Source of the DNA: Paraglaciecola arctica
Lineage (GTDB): Bacteria > Pseudomonadota > Gammaproteobacteria > Enterobacterales > Alteromonadaceae
Direction: 5' to 3'
Length of the DNA: 64,000 nt
Assembly (NCBI RefSeq): GCF_018861065.1
Contig: NZ_JAHKQO010000039.1
Span: 124,001 to 188,000 of the forward strand
The position numbers and the translations under genes are program-made. Shown here piece by piece: positions 17,770-27,960 of this stretch; position 1 is the stretch's first letter, and each line of letters starts with the position of its first letter. Under the pieces are notes generated by a model that saw nothing but the letters and a program-made list of their open reading frames with translations, did not search any database and was not told the DNA's origin.

Positions 17770-18879
17770 TTAACGTAACAGTACTTTTATCACTCCACCT
17801 TTATACAAACCCAAAAAAAGAATCGCCTCGTCTCCTTCATACAATATATCCATAGTCCTTACGCCACCAAACAACGTTTGACTTGGATGGGTGAATTGTT
17901 GCCATGAATTGCCGTTGTCTTGGCTAATTTCCAAAATCAAAGGCTGAGGCTCATCAAAAACTTTGTTCCAACCTGCAGTATAAAAATGATCGTTAAATCG
18001 TTTATCTTTGACGAAATCAAAGAAAAATCGGGAGTCATCATCAAGGAGCAGCGGTGTCCAGGTTTCCCCTAAATCACTAGAGGTAATTAGACCGCCTTCG
18101 CCAGAAACAAACAAAGTATTGTCATCATTCTCATCAAACTGAATTTCCTCAATGGTGCTTGGCATAGGGAGCAAATCGGTTAGATCAATAAAGCTTTCAG
18201 AATTGTTGCTTAAGTCAACTCGCTTTAATAATGGATTTTCAATCGCACCTTGGCCACCATAAAACGCGACGTTTTGGTTAGTCGAATAGGAAACTGACCT
18301 CATTCCAGAACCAAAACTATTCCAACCACCAGAAACCACTTCCCAAATTAGTCCGCGATCGTTTGATCTAGCTAAAACTTCTATTCCTGTAGCAAAAAGA
18401 GTCTGCGTAAGTTCATCCCAATCCATTCGATTGACTTGTTCAGCGTGGTTACTATTTTCAGCTCCAAAATTAGCTCTCAATTGAATCCATGTCTTACCAC
18501 CATCAAAGCTTTCACTGAGAAAATTGCTTCCTTTGAGTTGGGCAGAGATCATAAGGTGCAAGGTATCTATTTCGATAATATCCAAAACATACCAATCTTC
18601 GGGAGTCATTAATTCCCAACTTATTCCCCGGTCAATTGATTTGTAAGCACCTTTATCAGTCGCAACTACAACACCGTCAGAAGTAACCAGTACTCTGTTA
18701 CTAATTAGTCCGTCTAAACCGATGTCACCAAATTCTACAGTTATTTCAGCGAATAACGCTTCTTCAGAGTCACTACCACATGCCCCTAATAGCAAACACA
18801 CCAACAACATTCGCATGTGTTTTAAAAAACCCAACTTTGGTTTGAAATTTAGACTTTGGGTAGGTCGTTTTTTTATCAT
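17770..18879 (-). CDS. Beta-propeller lipoprotein with BNR/sortilin-like repeats
   Basis: A basic N-terminal extension leads into a lipoprotein signal ending LLGAC (Cys34). GGAAA precedes the first ATG, so the long form was kept. The remaining roughly 335 residues contain repeated Asp-box (BNR) motifs, each about 50-60 residues apart: KSIDRGISWELM, ESFDGGKTWIQL, RSNDRGLIWEVV, TSSDLGETWTPL and SQDNGNSWQQF. This is the pattern of a seven-bladed propeller as in Vps10/sortilin, photosystem-assembly (YCF48) and sialidase-like proteins. Catalytic residues of sialidases are not apparent. It is probably a binding or scaffolding protein on the outer membrane; partner unknown. Confidence 0.7.
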   Translation of the reverse strand: MIKKRPTQSLNFKPKLGFLKHMRMLLVCLLLGACGSDSEEALFAEITVEFGDIGLDGLISNRVLVTSDGVVVATDKGAYKSIDRGISWELMTPEDWYVLDIIEIDTLHLMISAQLKGSNFLSESFDGGKTWIQLRANFGAENSNHAEQVNRMDWDELTQTLFATGIEVLARSNDRGLIWEVVSGGWNSFGSGMRSVSYSTNQNVAFYGGQGAIENPLLKRVDLSNNSESFIDLTDLLPMPSTIEEIQFDENDDNTLFVSGEGGLITSSDLGETWTPLLLDDDSRFFFDFVKDKRFNDHFYTAGWNKVFDEPQPLILEISQDNGNSWQQFTHPSQTLFGGVRTMDILYEGDEAILFLGLYKGGVIKVLLR

Positions 18880-19236
18880 CAGTATTTTTCCATTCTTACA
18901 ATAATTGCTTGTAAATTAATCTTTTTCACGCTTTCAATTTGTCGACATCGCACAATCCCTTATGACCTTGAAAAGACTCGACATCCTAATTATTAGTAGG
19001 TTTGATGAAGTCAATATCATTGGCTCTAGATCAGACCCCATTAAGGTAAAAATTTACACCCAACACTCATCCTTGTTATCAGGGTGACCCGTACAATTTT
19101 CATTTACAGTTAGTTTGTCGGTCTTATGCCGCAGTTTCCTTTGTTATTCTGCCAAAACTTAATACTTAATTTTCTGCCATTCGTTCTAAATCTATTACCA
19201 AACGTACATTTTTTCATGACATCTATTAGTTGTGAG
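18880..19236. other. Intergenic region, no gene seen
   Basis: Sequence between two minus-strand genes with no open frame of note. It must carry the promoter of the propeller lipoprotein gene, but I could not choose a convincing one. Confidence 0.3.
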
Positions 19237-20349
19237 CTACTCCCCTTTCTCAGGGTCGTTGTCGGAGTATGTAAGCTCAAGGATCCAAGCAGTTATTGTT
19301 TCTAAAAATCCTGAAACGAAGCGTTTATCTAAGGTTCCATACTCATCTCTTTTTCCAGATTTAGCTTTTTGAAAGTAGTGATTTGCGTCGTCAAAGGTGA
19401 CAAATTGATAGGGTGCACCTGAGACAAGCAAAGCATTTTCCATCCGATCTTTATTTTGCGCTATCGTCACTTGCAGGTCTTTGCCAGCAAACAAACTCAG
19501 AACAGGAATATTTAAACGAGAATAATCCATCGCAGTATCATGATAGAGGTACGAGGTGAGAGAAGGTAATGCATACACAATCTCAAATTCCCTCGTTTTG
19601 TTTTTTGCCATCTCTCTAATTTTTTGGTCCTCTACACCTTCGTTAGCTAGTTGATGTGACATGACGGCAACGGTAGTTCGTTCAAATTCCTTAAGCGCCT
19701 GGGCAATATTTTGATTATTTTTTATTGCTGACATTAACCTGTTATGAGCTGAGACTTCGGCTTCAATAAGATGCCTGCTGATTGAAGATGAGTCATACTC
19801 GTGCCTGACTTGATAAAGAACAATATCAATAAGCGGGACCGAAGGAGCCCCCATTAAAACTACGCTTTTAATATCACTACTATTTACCGCTACATTGGCA
19901 CTCAATATTGCGCCTTGACTGTGTCCAAACAAAATGAAATCTTTAAATGGGTAAATTTCCGAAGTGTTGAAAAAATTGATTATCCCCTTAAGGTCCTTGG
20001 CATGATCTTGACGTGTAGCGGTTTGAAAAATGCCTGAACTTTCCCCCACACCACGGTCATCATAGCGAAACGAAGCGATTCCTTGTAGCGCGAGATACTC
20101 AGCGATGACTTTAAATACCTTGAACCCATCAAGGGTTTCATCCCTGTCCTGAGGACCACTTCCCGAACTGAATATCACTAGAGAATCAACCTTGTTTTCA
20201 TTAGGAAGGGTTAACGTGCCCCCTATTTGCACGTTATTTGCTGCAATCAGTAGTTCTACATCTCTAAACTTAGAAATATCTGACCTAGCGCTAGCCTCAG
20301 TAACTAAGGGAAAGAACAAAAAAAGCGCCATTAAACATATTTTAATCAT
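19237..20349 (-). CDS. Secreted alpha/beta-hydrolase (serine esterase/peptidase-like)
   Basis: The 370-residue protein has a signal peptide (MALFLFFPLVTEASA). The alpha/beta-hydrolase fold shows an oxyanion-region motif FSSGSGPQDRDET, a FRYDDRGVGES strand, and the nucleophile elbow GHSQGA. The catalytic His is probably in FDDANHYF near the end, and Asp in the LSLFAGKDLQV strand. The YDDRGVGES and GSGPQDRD combination is typical of the EstD/BAAT-like esterases often annotated as acyl-CoA thioester hydrolases or dipeptidyl-peptidase-like. It sits alone, 197 bases after the cyclase gene. Substrate unknown. Confidence 0.8.
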   Translation of the reverse strand: MIKICLMALFLFFPLVTEASARSDISKFRDVELLIAANNVQIGGTLTLPNENKVDSLVIFSSGSGPQDRDETLDGFKVFKVIAEYLALQGIASFRYDDRGVGESSGIFQTATRQDHAKDLKGIINFFNTSEIYPFKDFILFGHSQGAILSANVAVNSSDIKSVVLMGAPSVPLIDIVLYQVRHEYDSSSISRHLIEAEVSAHNRLMSAIKNNQNIAQALKEFERTTVAVMSHQLANEGVEDQKIREMAKNKTREFEIVYALPSLTSYLYHDTAMDYSRLNIPVLSLFAGKDLQVTIAQNKDRMENALLVSGAPYQFVTFDDANHYFQKAKSGKRDEYGTLDKRFVSGFLETITAWILELTYSDNDPEKGE

Positions 20350-20546
20350 TTAATTTTCCTGTCTGGTGTTTAAACCAGTTTTATTGGTAATAAGCCCACT
20401 CATCCTAGACCCTCTAACAATCGCCCAAAAGATTTCACGAGCCTTCGAATAAAATGAGAATGTATAAATCGCAGTCAACCTAAAAGGAAACAACACATGT
20501 TGGTTCACTATGAGCTATACAAAGCAGCATTAACGCCTAATTTTCC

Positions 20547-21545
20547 TTATTGCTTTTTGAAGGGAAAAGCAATGGGCCTAATCGGTGCAGCGTCAGCCCC
20601 TCTAAATTTTAAAGAGCCTCCCACAAAAGCGAATTGGTATGTCGCATCGCGGGATAACGTCTCTAAGTTCGCAAGCTCAATAATAGGAATGCCCTTTTGT
20701 GCCAACAGATAGGTGTGTACTGGAACGTAATTCCCTTCTACTTCAGAAGGAAACGCCTCAAAACTGAGGTTATCAGCGCCAACTATCATCGCTCCAGCGT
20801 TTGCTAAAAATGCAGCGGCTTCCATTCCCAATCCAGGACTGTTGGCCATATATTGTTTTGCAGTCTGAAAATCTCTCATTCTGCCTGTACGGATCATTAC
20901 GACATCACCCTCTTGAAGTTCAAGATTTGAAAACTTCAGTGCTAACTTTAAGTCTGCTGCTGTTATACGATAATTGTCAGGCAGTACATCTAGTTGTTTA
21001 GCCTTAGGAATATCTAGAAGCACACCTCTAGCCACAATTGGAGGAATGGTCTCAGCACCGGTCTTTTTCCAGCCTTTATCTCCTAGGTATTCGTCTGCAG
21101 AAAAGTGATTATAAATTTCACCGTTTATACCAAAATGGTTCAATGCATCGATATGGGTTCCACTGTGGGTATACATCGAAATGGCGCTGCCGGTGTAACT
21201 CACGTGAGAATTGACATCGTGTCCCATGCCTAACACGTTATCTACCACTGACCCTTTGGGTGTATGGGTCATCCAAAATTGATACTGCGGATCGCCAGCG
21301 GCCTGCCAACTCGGCATACCCACAAAGTAGTCAACGGAGAGATCATAAGCCTTTGAAAAGTTAGCCTGTGCCATCACAGCAGTGCGTGACTCTGGCGAAA
21401 TAAGATTTAATCTTCCCAGTTCATCATCCTTACCCCAAGGACTTGTTCCAACTTGCTGTTTTTGAAAAATGTCGGCTTTTAGATTCAAACTCATAAGGAA
21501 GAAAATAACTAACACTACCAAACGGACTATTTGTATAATATTCAT
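20547..21545 (-). CDS. Secreted cyclase-family metal-dependent hydrolase
   Basis: The 332-residue protein has an N-terminal signal or anchor (IVRLVVLVIFFLMSLNLKA). The cyclase/kynurenine-formamidase motif HSGTHIDALNHF (pattern HxGTHxDxxxHF) supplies the metal ligands. Further typical elements are the opening GTSPWGKDDELGRLN, the GDVVMIRTG strand and a VPVHTYLLAQKGIPIIELANL segment. Members hydrolyse amides or lactones of aromatic or sugar-derived compounds. The export signal is unusual for kynurenine formamidase, so a periplasmic substrate is likely. It is co-transcribed with the DsbA-like gene only 5 bases upstream. Confidence 0.8.
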   Translation of the reverse strand: MNIIQIVRLVVLVIFFLMSLNLKADIFQKQQVGTSPWGKDDELGRLNLISPESRTAVMAQANFSKAYDLSVDYFVGMPSWQAAGDPQYQFWMTHTPKGSVVDNVLGMGHDVNSHVSYTGSAISMYTHSGTHIDALNHFGINGEIYNHFSADEYLGDKGWKKTGAETIPPIVARGVLLDIPKAKQLDVLPDNYRITAADLKLALKFSNLELQEGDVVMIRTGRMRDFQTAKQYMANSPGLGMEAAAFLANAGAMIVGADNLSFEAFPSEVEGNYVPVHTYLLAQKGIPIIELANLETLSRDATYQFAFVGGSLKFRGADAAPIRPIAFPFKKQ

Positions 21546-21550
21546 GATAC

Positions 21551-22189
21551 TTACTCCGAAACAACCGATGCTGAAATTGTTGAAAATAGTCGTTCTAACT
21601 GCCCTAGGGTCATCGCTTGCGAGATAACCTGCCTACCATCAATGACAATAGTAGGAATTGTTTTGATACCAAAAGTCATGGCTCTCGCGTTATCTTGTTT
21701 AACAAGTCGGCCGATGTTTTCGTCAACAACTAATTCTTGCAGAGCATTTCCATCCAAACCTATTTCGTGTGCTATAGCCAATAAAACATTGATGTCAGCA
21801 ATATTTCGACTTTCACTTAAGTGCTCCTTTTGGATTGCGTCAAACAGGTCCCAGTGAGCCTCTTGACCCCACAATATTTCTGCAGATTTAGTGAATAGCG
21901 CTGCTTGATAACCACTGGGATAGTCAAACTTAGCGGCTTTCATACCCTCTATATTGATGGTAGATGGATCATCAGCACTGGTTTTGCATGCTTCCCAATG
22001 AGATAAAATTTCATGCTTGGCATTTTCCATCGAGCTAAACCTCTCAATCATCTCTTCTTTGGATCGTTGTAACACAAAGCTTCTATGGACAACGTCAACA
22101 TTGAACTTTGTAATTATCTTGCGTAATCGCGGCGACATTATGTAACACCAGCCACAAACCGCATCATGGTAGAACTCAACTTTTATCAT
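21551..22189 (-). CDS. DsbA/FrnE-like thioredoxin-fold oxidoreductase
   Basis: The 212-residue protein has the active-site CGWC in VEFYHDAVCGWCYIMSP, an inserted helical domain of about 110 residues, and the cis-Pro loop FGIKTIPTIVIDG near the end. This is the DsbA-like/2-hydroxychromene-2-carboxylate-isomerase architecture (FrnE type). No signal peptide is visible, so it should work in the cytoplasm. It is the first gene of a two-gene operon with the secreted cyclase. That pairing may indicate a shared aromatic-compound pathway, but the sequence does not prove it. Confidence 0.8.
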   Translation of the reverse strand: MIKVEFYHDAVCGWCYIMSPRLRKIITKFNVDVVHRSFVLQRSKEEMIERFSSMENAKHEILSHWEACKTSADDPSTINIEGMKAAKFDYPSGYQAALFTKSAEILWGQEAHWDLFDAIQKEHLSESRNIADINVLLAIAHEIGLDGNALQELVVDENIGRLVKQDNARAMTFGIKTIPTIVIDGRQVISQAMTLGQLERLFSTISASVVSE

Positions 22190-22426
22190 GTGGTATCCCT
22201 CAAATTAAATAACGTCGCAAATAGTAGGGACTGACGTACAAAAATTAAAATGACTTAAATTGCCCATATACAGTGAATAAATTCATACAACGCGCTTTAT
22301 TGGATAGCATTTATCAATACCAACACTCACATTTTGTATTTGGATTTCTAAGGTCACATTTCCTTTTTAGGAGCGCGTCTACAAGCCTCTCCCTTACTTC
22401 CCTTTGCAACCGGTTAAAATGAATAA

Positions 22427-23395
22427 TTAAGAATCCAGGGCTAAAACGGCAGCACTAACAAGTTCCGAATCTGAAGAGGATTGAATAACGCGGTTAAGAT
22501 AATCTGCGGCAATTTTTGTATTTTTATCGTCGGCTATTCTGATTAATTGCCGAGCATAATCTACATTTTCATAGGTGAATAATGAAAACTCTGCTAACAA
22601 CACTTTTAGTGCGGATATGCCAGCTTCAGGGGCAAGTCCTTTTTCTTCTGTAAAATGAACTACCAGCTGACAAGCGTTTAACCACTTTACGTTGTCGTAC
22701 CATTGTCCAAAAATTCGATTCTTACATGCCCTTAAAAAATAGCGTTGAGCCTGAATATCATCGCCTAATGTCCAATAATACTGGGCGACCCTCTCATTGA
22801 CGAAAAAGTCATTGGGATGGTTAGCAATGGCCTGTAACGCTAGCTCTTTACCTCTAGTAAAATTTTCGGAATTTTGCGCTAGGTTTATTTGTGCAATATA
22901 GCCCCATTTTTGGTCGATAGAAGCTATCTCTTGAGTTACTTTTTGTTGGTGGCTAATTTCCTCAGTTTGCCCCAAAGCAGAGGCTCGCATTACCATAAAC
23001 TTGGGACTCGTATTGGCAGCAACGCCGGCTTGTAATTTAGCTTGTAAGGCTTTGTTGTAATAACCTCGCTTTCGAAAAATATTCACTTGATGACCAATAC
23101 TCCGCCAAGCTTCGGCTGCAAAAGCATGAGTTCGAGCCAAACTAGCATATTGAGTCTCGTAAACAGTCAATATTTCTATTGCCGCGTCAATATCTTTAAG
23201 CACAATCTGGTAGGCAACGTTTAACTCAAATAACTCTGGGGTCATTGCCTTCTTCGAGTGTTCAATGAGCTTTTTCGCTAAACGGGTATCCCCTTGTAAC
23301 AAGGCTTGAGATGCCATTTCTAGTTCATCAGAGCAGGCGGGAGCAAGGGTTAATAGCCCAAAACAAAGGGCACACAATACAGTTAAAAATTTCAT
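22427..23395 (-). CDS. Secreted TPR-like protein of unknown function
   Basis: The 322-residue protein has a Sec signal peptide (MKFLTVLCALCFGLLTLAPACS; the Cys might be lipidated but the context is atypical). It continues almost wholly as alpha-helical pairs resembling tetratricopeptide repeats: ELEMASQALLQGDTRLAKKL, then AAIEILTVYETQYASLARTH, and QRYFLRACKNRIFGQW. Such proteins act as periplasmic scaffolds. It stands alone between the DsbA-like and ABC-transporter units. No enzyme motif was found. Confidence 0.6.
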   Translation of the reverse strand: MKFLTVLCALCFGLLTLAPACSDELEMASQALLQGDTRLAKKLIEHSKKAMTPELFELNVAYQIVLKDIDAAIEILTVYETQYASLARTHAFAAEAWRSIGHQVNIFRKRGYYNKALQAKLQAGVAANTSPKFMVMRASALGQTEEISHQQKVTQEIASIDQKWGYIAQINLAQNSENFTRGKELALQAIANHPNDFFVNERVAQYYWTLGDDIQAQRYFLRACKNRIFGQWYDNVKWLNACQLVVHFTEEKGLAPEAGISALKVLLAEFSLFTYENVDYARQLIRIADDKNTKIAADYLNRVIQSSSDSELVSAAVLALDS

Positions 23396-23707
23396 TGATA
23401 TTACCTAGCTATTAATATTAGGGCCTTATGATGGTCTTCCATACTCCATACCTACAAGAGTTGAATGACGAAGTTCAATAAAACCATGACCAAAGAGGGT
23501 TTGAAAATTGTCGTTGTTACCAGATTGTGGAAGCAAACCGCGACCACAACCATTTAGGTTTGGTGTCAAAACTCAACCTCGTTCACCTATTCGAAAATCC
23601 TACACCCCTTATTAATTAGTCATAGCCAACCTGTTTTTGCTTAATTCCGATGAATGAAAACGCCATCAAAATCAATATCGGGGTATTCGCAATTTTCCGC
23701 TCTATGG
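23396..23707. other. Intergenic region, no gene seen
   Basis: Sequence between the end of the ABC permease gene and the start of the TPR-like gene, both on the minus strand. No coding frame or clear stem-loop terminator was found. Confidence 0.3.
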
Positions 23708-26700
23708 TTAGTTCAACCAGTCAACAACAGGCTCCGGACGTACCAACAACCTGTTTATGAATGCACGCTTAGTAGGTACTTGTTTGATAAGTTCATTGAC
23801 AAAATCCACAGAGCTAACAGGATGAAGTGGATACCTGTGATCTACCATGATTTCTGATAACGCCGCAATAATTGGCGCGTCGCCGAGTTCCTCTCGTAGT
23901 CGAGAAAAAACGATTGTAGCTCGAGAGTATTTATCGTGTGGGCTTTGCGCATTTACAAGACTAACTGGTGCCTCTCGGTTATGGTTTTCTGCATGTAAAA
24001 AACGTTGCGTTTCATAATCCACCAAGGCTTGCATCGCCTCTTTGCCGTGATGCCTTTCTAAAAGAACAAGCTCAACATATTTTGCCATGGATTCAACTAA
24101 AAACGCGCTATCTTGTTGTATTCCGTTTCCAAGAAGATGACCAAACCACTGGTGCGAAGTTTCATGTACAGCCCGTCGATAGGTATGACTAAACAGATGC
24201 CGTTCATCCTGCTGAGATCTAAAACCTACTTTACTGCCAATAAGAATTAATTGTGGCAAAGCAAAGCCTGTGGGAGCAGCGTCTGGAGACTCGACTAAGG
24301 TTAAGGTATTACCGGGAAGTGGACCTAAAAACGAAGATAAGAATTCAACTGTTTGCTGCATCGCATCTAACGTTATAGCTAGGTTGCCTTCATGTTGTGG
24401 GAAATATGCGACTTGCAATAAGAGTTCGCTAACCAGGCGGGTCTCTAACTCAGCTGGAGTAGCGATAAACGCCTGAACCCGATGCACAGCAGACCCAGTC
24501 TCGTAACGACGATAAACACGCCCCCGCTGTTCCCACTGCGCGACTAACTCTCCCTGACTAAAACTTTGATATCCTTTGGGTACCGATATGATCGTGTTTA
24601 ATAACGACCATTGGTACCTATCTTTTGCTCGGTCACGAACCTCTAGTTTCTCTTCAGTTGTTTTTAGGACACGGGGGCTAAGTCCGTACTCAATGCGCAA
24701 ATCATTATTGCTAATTTCTCTCACCGCTTGATAACCAAGTGCTGGAAAAAAAGGAATGGCTCGCAAATAAACAAACTCAGACGTAAGTATCTTGTGACTT
24801 TTAATCGCCTGATAACCACTTTGCTCTAACACTAATTTAAAGGTCAACTTAGTTTTTTGACCTGGTGCTAGTGCCGTGTCCAATTTAAACACTCGTTGCC
24901 CTTGAAGTGCATCGTAAATAACGTCTGCTCCCTGTTCCAATTGGATAGACTCAAGAGGACTTCGCCAATCTTCACTCACAAGTATTTGCTGAATCGGCGT
25001 ATTGTGAGGATTCGACAAGTAATAACTGCCAGCAATTTCAGCTTTTCGCTGCATCGGATACAGGTCAACTGTTGTCGTCACCTTATCAATGTTTGGTACA
25101 AGTTTATCGTCAAACTGACTATAAGAATTTTCATAATTTGCGAGTAATTGTAACTGCTTAACTGCGGTTAGCCGATTTCCATCTCTCAGGAGTTCATCAT
25201 TTATATGACTGATTTGAGACATGGCAACACTAAGCACCACAAATAACGAAACGCCATGTCTAGATATTTGTGACGACCCATTTCTTGCTTTGCTTAGCGT
25301 CAAACTTAAAATTACCAATGCACAGCTGACCAATAACCAAAACAGAGCGAATGCCCAAAACCCTTCTTCATAAGGCTTATACCCTAAGATTGAATCTATT
25401 CCTTGCAATGGTGTAGTGAAGGGTTTGAATAACGGGTGGTACAAACCCAGTAGAGAAGGTAAAGGTGTAAACTCCAGCACTAAAATAAATACACAAATAC
25501 TTAGGGCGACGATTCTCTGTCGTAGCAACGACAACAATGCCAGAAAAGCCACTCCTTTGGCCGCTAATGGTATACCAGCGTACACCACAAAATTCCCATA
25601 CTCCGACAACTGGATAGCGCTGTCACCTATCAACTGACATATTAACGAAGCTAAGCATGTCAAGAATAGAAACAATAAGAGCACGACCATAAGCAGGACT
25701 AAGCGACTGAAAAAAACCAAAACAAAGGATACCGGCAATGTTTCGCTAACCAATGCGAAATTATAGTGGTGGTCACGCCACGTAAGACTATAACCGACAA
25801 AAAGCAATAACATGGAGCCAAATAGTGGAACGAGATCCCACATAAAACGGTTGATTGCTTCCATAGTCAAGCCTTGCAAACTCGCTCCCATTTCTGCGAC
25901 ATGCAGTGAGGGGTATGTCTCAGCAAAGATAGTTACCACCCAAACCAGTCCTAGGAACAACGTTCCAGGTTGTAGGAGCAGTTGACTAAACTGTAGTCGT
26001 AGTAATGCAAAAAACTGCATATTGGGTTTTGTCTCACACCTGAAAAATTCTAAATTCCCTGCTTCTAACGTATTAGATGTGTGCAGACTGGTTGATTTTT
26101 TGGTGTTTTTTTTCGGCTCCGAAATAATAAGTGTTGCCCATCTTATTGCGAAAAACACACCTAAAACCGATGCAGCGACTACAATAAGGCGGTTAAGAAT
26201 AACCACTCCCCAATTGATGTCTTTTGTAAATAACGCTGTGAGGCCGAACCAATCCAAATAACGCCAGATCCAATTAAGCAATGGATCTGGCGCTTGTGAA
26301 CCGGCCATAAGAGGGGAACCAGTAGCGCTTGCCATCGCCATATAACCTACGAATAGGAATAACGCAGCCAAATACAAAATCACCGGTGGAGCTGACAAGT
26401 TTCGTAGCAGCCAAAAAAGACTCAAGAAAAACATTAGTGCAGGCAAAATCAGTACTATTAAAAGGCCTTGTAAACGCAAAAACACGTCAAATTGCAGTAA
26501 TAACGCTGGCATAGACTGTGCCTGTGCAAGTACGCCCATAAACACGCCGCACACCGCGGCGATGCATATAACATAGATAGATATTAGTAAGACTGAAACG
26601 ACTATACCTTGGCGTTTTTTTTGGCTCAGAGGTAGTACTCCAACTAACTCAGACATGTTACTTTGTTGTTCACGAAATAGGGCTGAGACTGCCAACAATG

Positions 26701-26899
26701 CAGTTAACCATGGCAGTGCCATCATACTTAATGAACCTACCACTTGTTGTAAATGAAAACGCTCAAACAACTCCGATTGAGAACTGTTAATCCCTTGGCC
26801 AACGAAGTAACCGAATAGCGGAGCAACCAATAACAAAATTAAAAAGAGAGGTTGCCGCCATTGCAACCGAAGTTCTGATAAAAGTTGTAGTTTCAGCAT
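23708..26899 (-). CDS. ABC transporter permease fused to an M1-family metallopeptidase domain
   Basis: The first roughly 550 residues of this 1063-residue protein are two sets of about six membrane helices (ABC-2 permease type, beginning LQLLSELRLQWRQPL and again FALLRLQFSQLLLQPG). The rest is periplasmic and ends in a gluzincin domain: zinc motif HETSHQWFGH at about residue 911, distal ligand Glu in LVESMAKYVELVLL about 20 residues later, and a likely catalytic Tyr in DKYSRATIVFSRLRE. The GxMEN aminopeptidase motif is not seen; the corresponding region reads TGFALPQLILIG. The ATP-binding gene ends 7 bases inside this gene, so the subunits are coupled. The probable role is export or peptide processing at the inner membrane. 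A similar fusion family is common in Alteromonadales and Bacteroidetes; its substrate is unknown. Confidence 0.85.
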   Translation of the reverse strand: MLKLQLLSELRLQWRQPLFLILLLVAPLFGYFVGQGINSSQSELFERFHLQQVVGSLSMMALPWLTALLAVSALFREQQSNMSELVGVLPLSQKKRQGIVVSVLLISIYVICIAAVCGVFMGVLAQAQSMPALLLQFDVFLRLQGLLIVLILPALMFFLSLFWLLRNLSAPPVILYLAALFLFVGYMAMASATGSPLMAGSQAPDPLLNWIWRYLDWFGLTALFTKDINWGVVILNRLIVVAASVLGVFFAIRWATLIISEPKKNTKKSTSLHTSNTLEAGNLEFFRCETKPNMQFFALLRLQFSQLLLQPGTLFLGLVWVVTIFAETYPSLHVAEMGASLQGLTMEAINRFMWDLVPLFGSMLLLFVGYSLTWRDHHYNFALVSETLPVSFVLVFFSRLVLLMVVLLLFLFLTCLASLICQLIGDSAIQLSEYGNFVVYAGIPLAAKGVAFLALLSLLRQRIVALSICVFILVLEFTPLPSLLGLYHPLFKPFTTPLQGIDSILGYKPYEEGFWAFALFWLLVSCALVILSLTLSKARNGSSQISRHGVSLFVVLSVAMSQISHINDELLRDGNRLTAVKQLQLLANYENSYSQFDDKLVPNIDKVTTTVDLYPMQRKAEIAGSYYLSNPHNTPIQQILVSEDWRSPLESIQLEQGADVIYDALQGQRVFKLDTALAPGQKTKLTFKLVLEQSGYQAIKSHKILTSEFVYLRAIPFFPALGYQAVREISNNDLRIEYGLSPRVLKTTEEKLEVRDRAKDRYQWSLLNTIISVPKGYQSFSQGELVAQWEQRGRVYRRYETGSAVHRVQAFIATPAELETRLVSELLLQVAYFPQHEGNLAITLDAMQQTVEFLSSFLGPLPGNTLTLVESPDAAPTGFALPQLILIGSKVGFRSQQDERHLFSHTYRRAVHETSHQWFGHLLGNGIQQDSAFLVESMAKYVELVLLERHHGKEAMQALVDYETQRFLHAENHNREAPVSLVNAQSPHDKYSRATIVFSRLREELGDAPIIAALSEIMVDHRYPLHPVSSVDFVNELIKQVPTKRAFINRLLVRPEPVVDWLN

Positions 26900-27771
26900 A
26901 GGTCGCCCCCTAATGTCACCCCATTAAGGTGTAAAAAATAGCGATCTTGCAAACAAGGCTTAGCAAGTTTCATTTCGGAATTAGGTTGCACTTCTGCATA
27001 AACCCGACTAACTGGCACACCGTAATGTAAATTCTGGGACAAAATGGTTGCTTCTGGTGACACGTCAGATGCGTCCATAGTCCCTTGCCAAATTTTGCCT
27101 TCTAATGATTCAAACAACGAAGATGTGACGCCATTAGCCACGATCTCACCAGACAACAAAATATATGTTTTGCCGCACAGATGTTCAATGTCCTCAACTA
27201 TATGAGTAGACAACAACAACATTCGGGTTTTAGCCACTTCATGAAGAACAGCATGTAAACGTAATCGCTCTGCAGGATCCAAACCTGAAGTTGGTTCATC
27301 TAAGATAAGTACCTTAGGATCACCTAACAAAGCCTGAGCGACGCCAAAACGTTGCAGCATTCCCCCAGAAAAATAGCGAACTTGGCGATGTGCCATGTGA
27401 GTTAGATTAGTTAAGCTAAGTAGCTGTTCGATTTGTTGCTCTCGCACTCTGCGGTCGTTTAACCCTTTCATAATGGCTAAGTGCTCAAGCAGCCCTCGGC
27501 ACGAGATATGAGGATAGACGCCAAAATGTTGTGGCAAATAACCTAACTGACGCCTCAATAAATTAGGTGTTTCGCTAACATTTTCACCATCCAGTAAAAG
27601 TGTTCCACTATCAGCAGATTGTAAGGTAGCAATAGTGCGCATCAAGCTCGACTTGCCAGCTCCATTTGGCCCCAGCAGTCCTACCATACCTGTACCTATT
27701 TCCATAGATACATTGATCAAGGCCTGTGTTCCATCTGCATAAGTTTTACTAATCGACTCGAGTTTTAACAT
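26893..27771 (-). CDS. ABC transporter ATP-binding protein
   Basis: The 292-residue nucleotide-binding subunit has Walker A GPNGAGKSS (near residue 37), Q-loop LPQHFGVYPH, signature YFSGGMLQR, Walker B KVLILDEPTSGLDP and switch His in LLLSTHIVEDIEH. The C-terminal 80 residues (from EGKIWQGTMDAS) are a small accessory domain. The downstream permease-peptidase start overlaps this gene by 7 bases. A two-component system is transcribed in the opposite direction from the shared 189-base gap and is its likely regulator. Confidence 0.9.
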   Translation of the reverse strand: MLKLESISKTYADGTQALINVSMEIGTGMVGLLGPNGAGKSSLMRTIATLQSADSGTLLLDGENVSETPNLLRRQLGYLPQHFGVYPHISCRGLLEHLAIMKGLNDRRVREQQIEQLLSLTNLTHMAHRQVRYFSGGMLQRFGVAQALLGDPKVLILDEPTSGLDPAERLRLHAVLHEVAKTRMLLLSTHIVEDIEHLCGKTYILLSGEIVANGVTSSLFESLEGKIWQGTMDASDVSPEATILSQNLHYGVPVSRVYAEVQPNSEMKLAKPCLQDRYFLHLNGVTLGGDLC

Positions 27772-27960
27772 AATGCCTCCTATTTATTTAGAGGAAGAGT
27801 AAAGCTCTATTGTGGGTATAAAAAGTCAATAGTGTTCAACATATGACTTTTGATGATCGACGCAACTTTCATCATCGAAACCACCTTGTTCGTCAGACAA
27901 AAAGTGACAGTGTGCAATGGAGTCGGTAGGATTAAATCACTTGTTTTATAGAGGAAACTC
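27772..27960. promoter_or_regulatory. Divergent promoter region between the ABC operon and the LytS/LytR pair
   Basis: The 189-base gap holds the promoters of both operons. AGAGGAAAC stands just before the histidine-kinase start and AGGAGG-like sequence (TAAATAGGAGGC on the minus strand) before the ATPase start. The region probably contains the LytTR binding site, but I could not define paired direct repeats with confidence. Confidence 0.4.

Noticed and set aside
20551-20573. TTGCTTTT/AAAAGCAA inverted repeat at the end of the cyclase gene
   Set aside because: It falls within the final codons and has no T run after it on the minus strand; probably coding coincidence.
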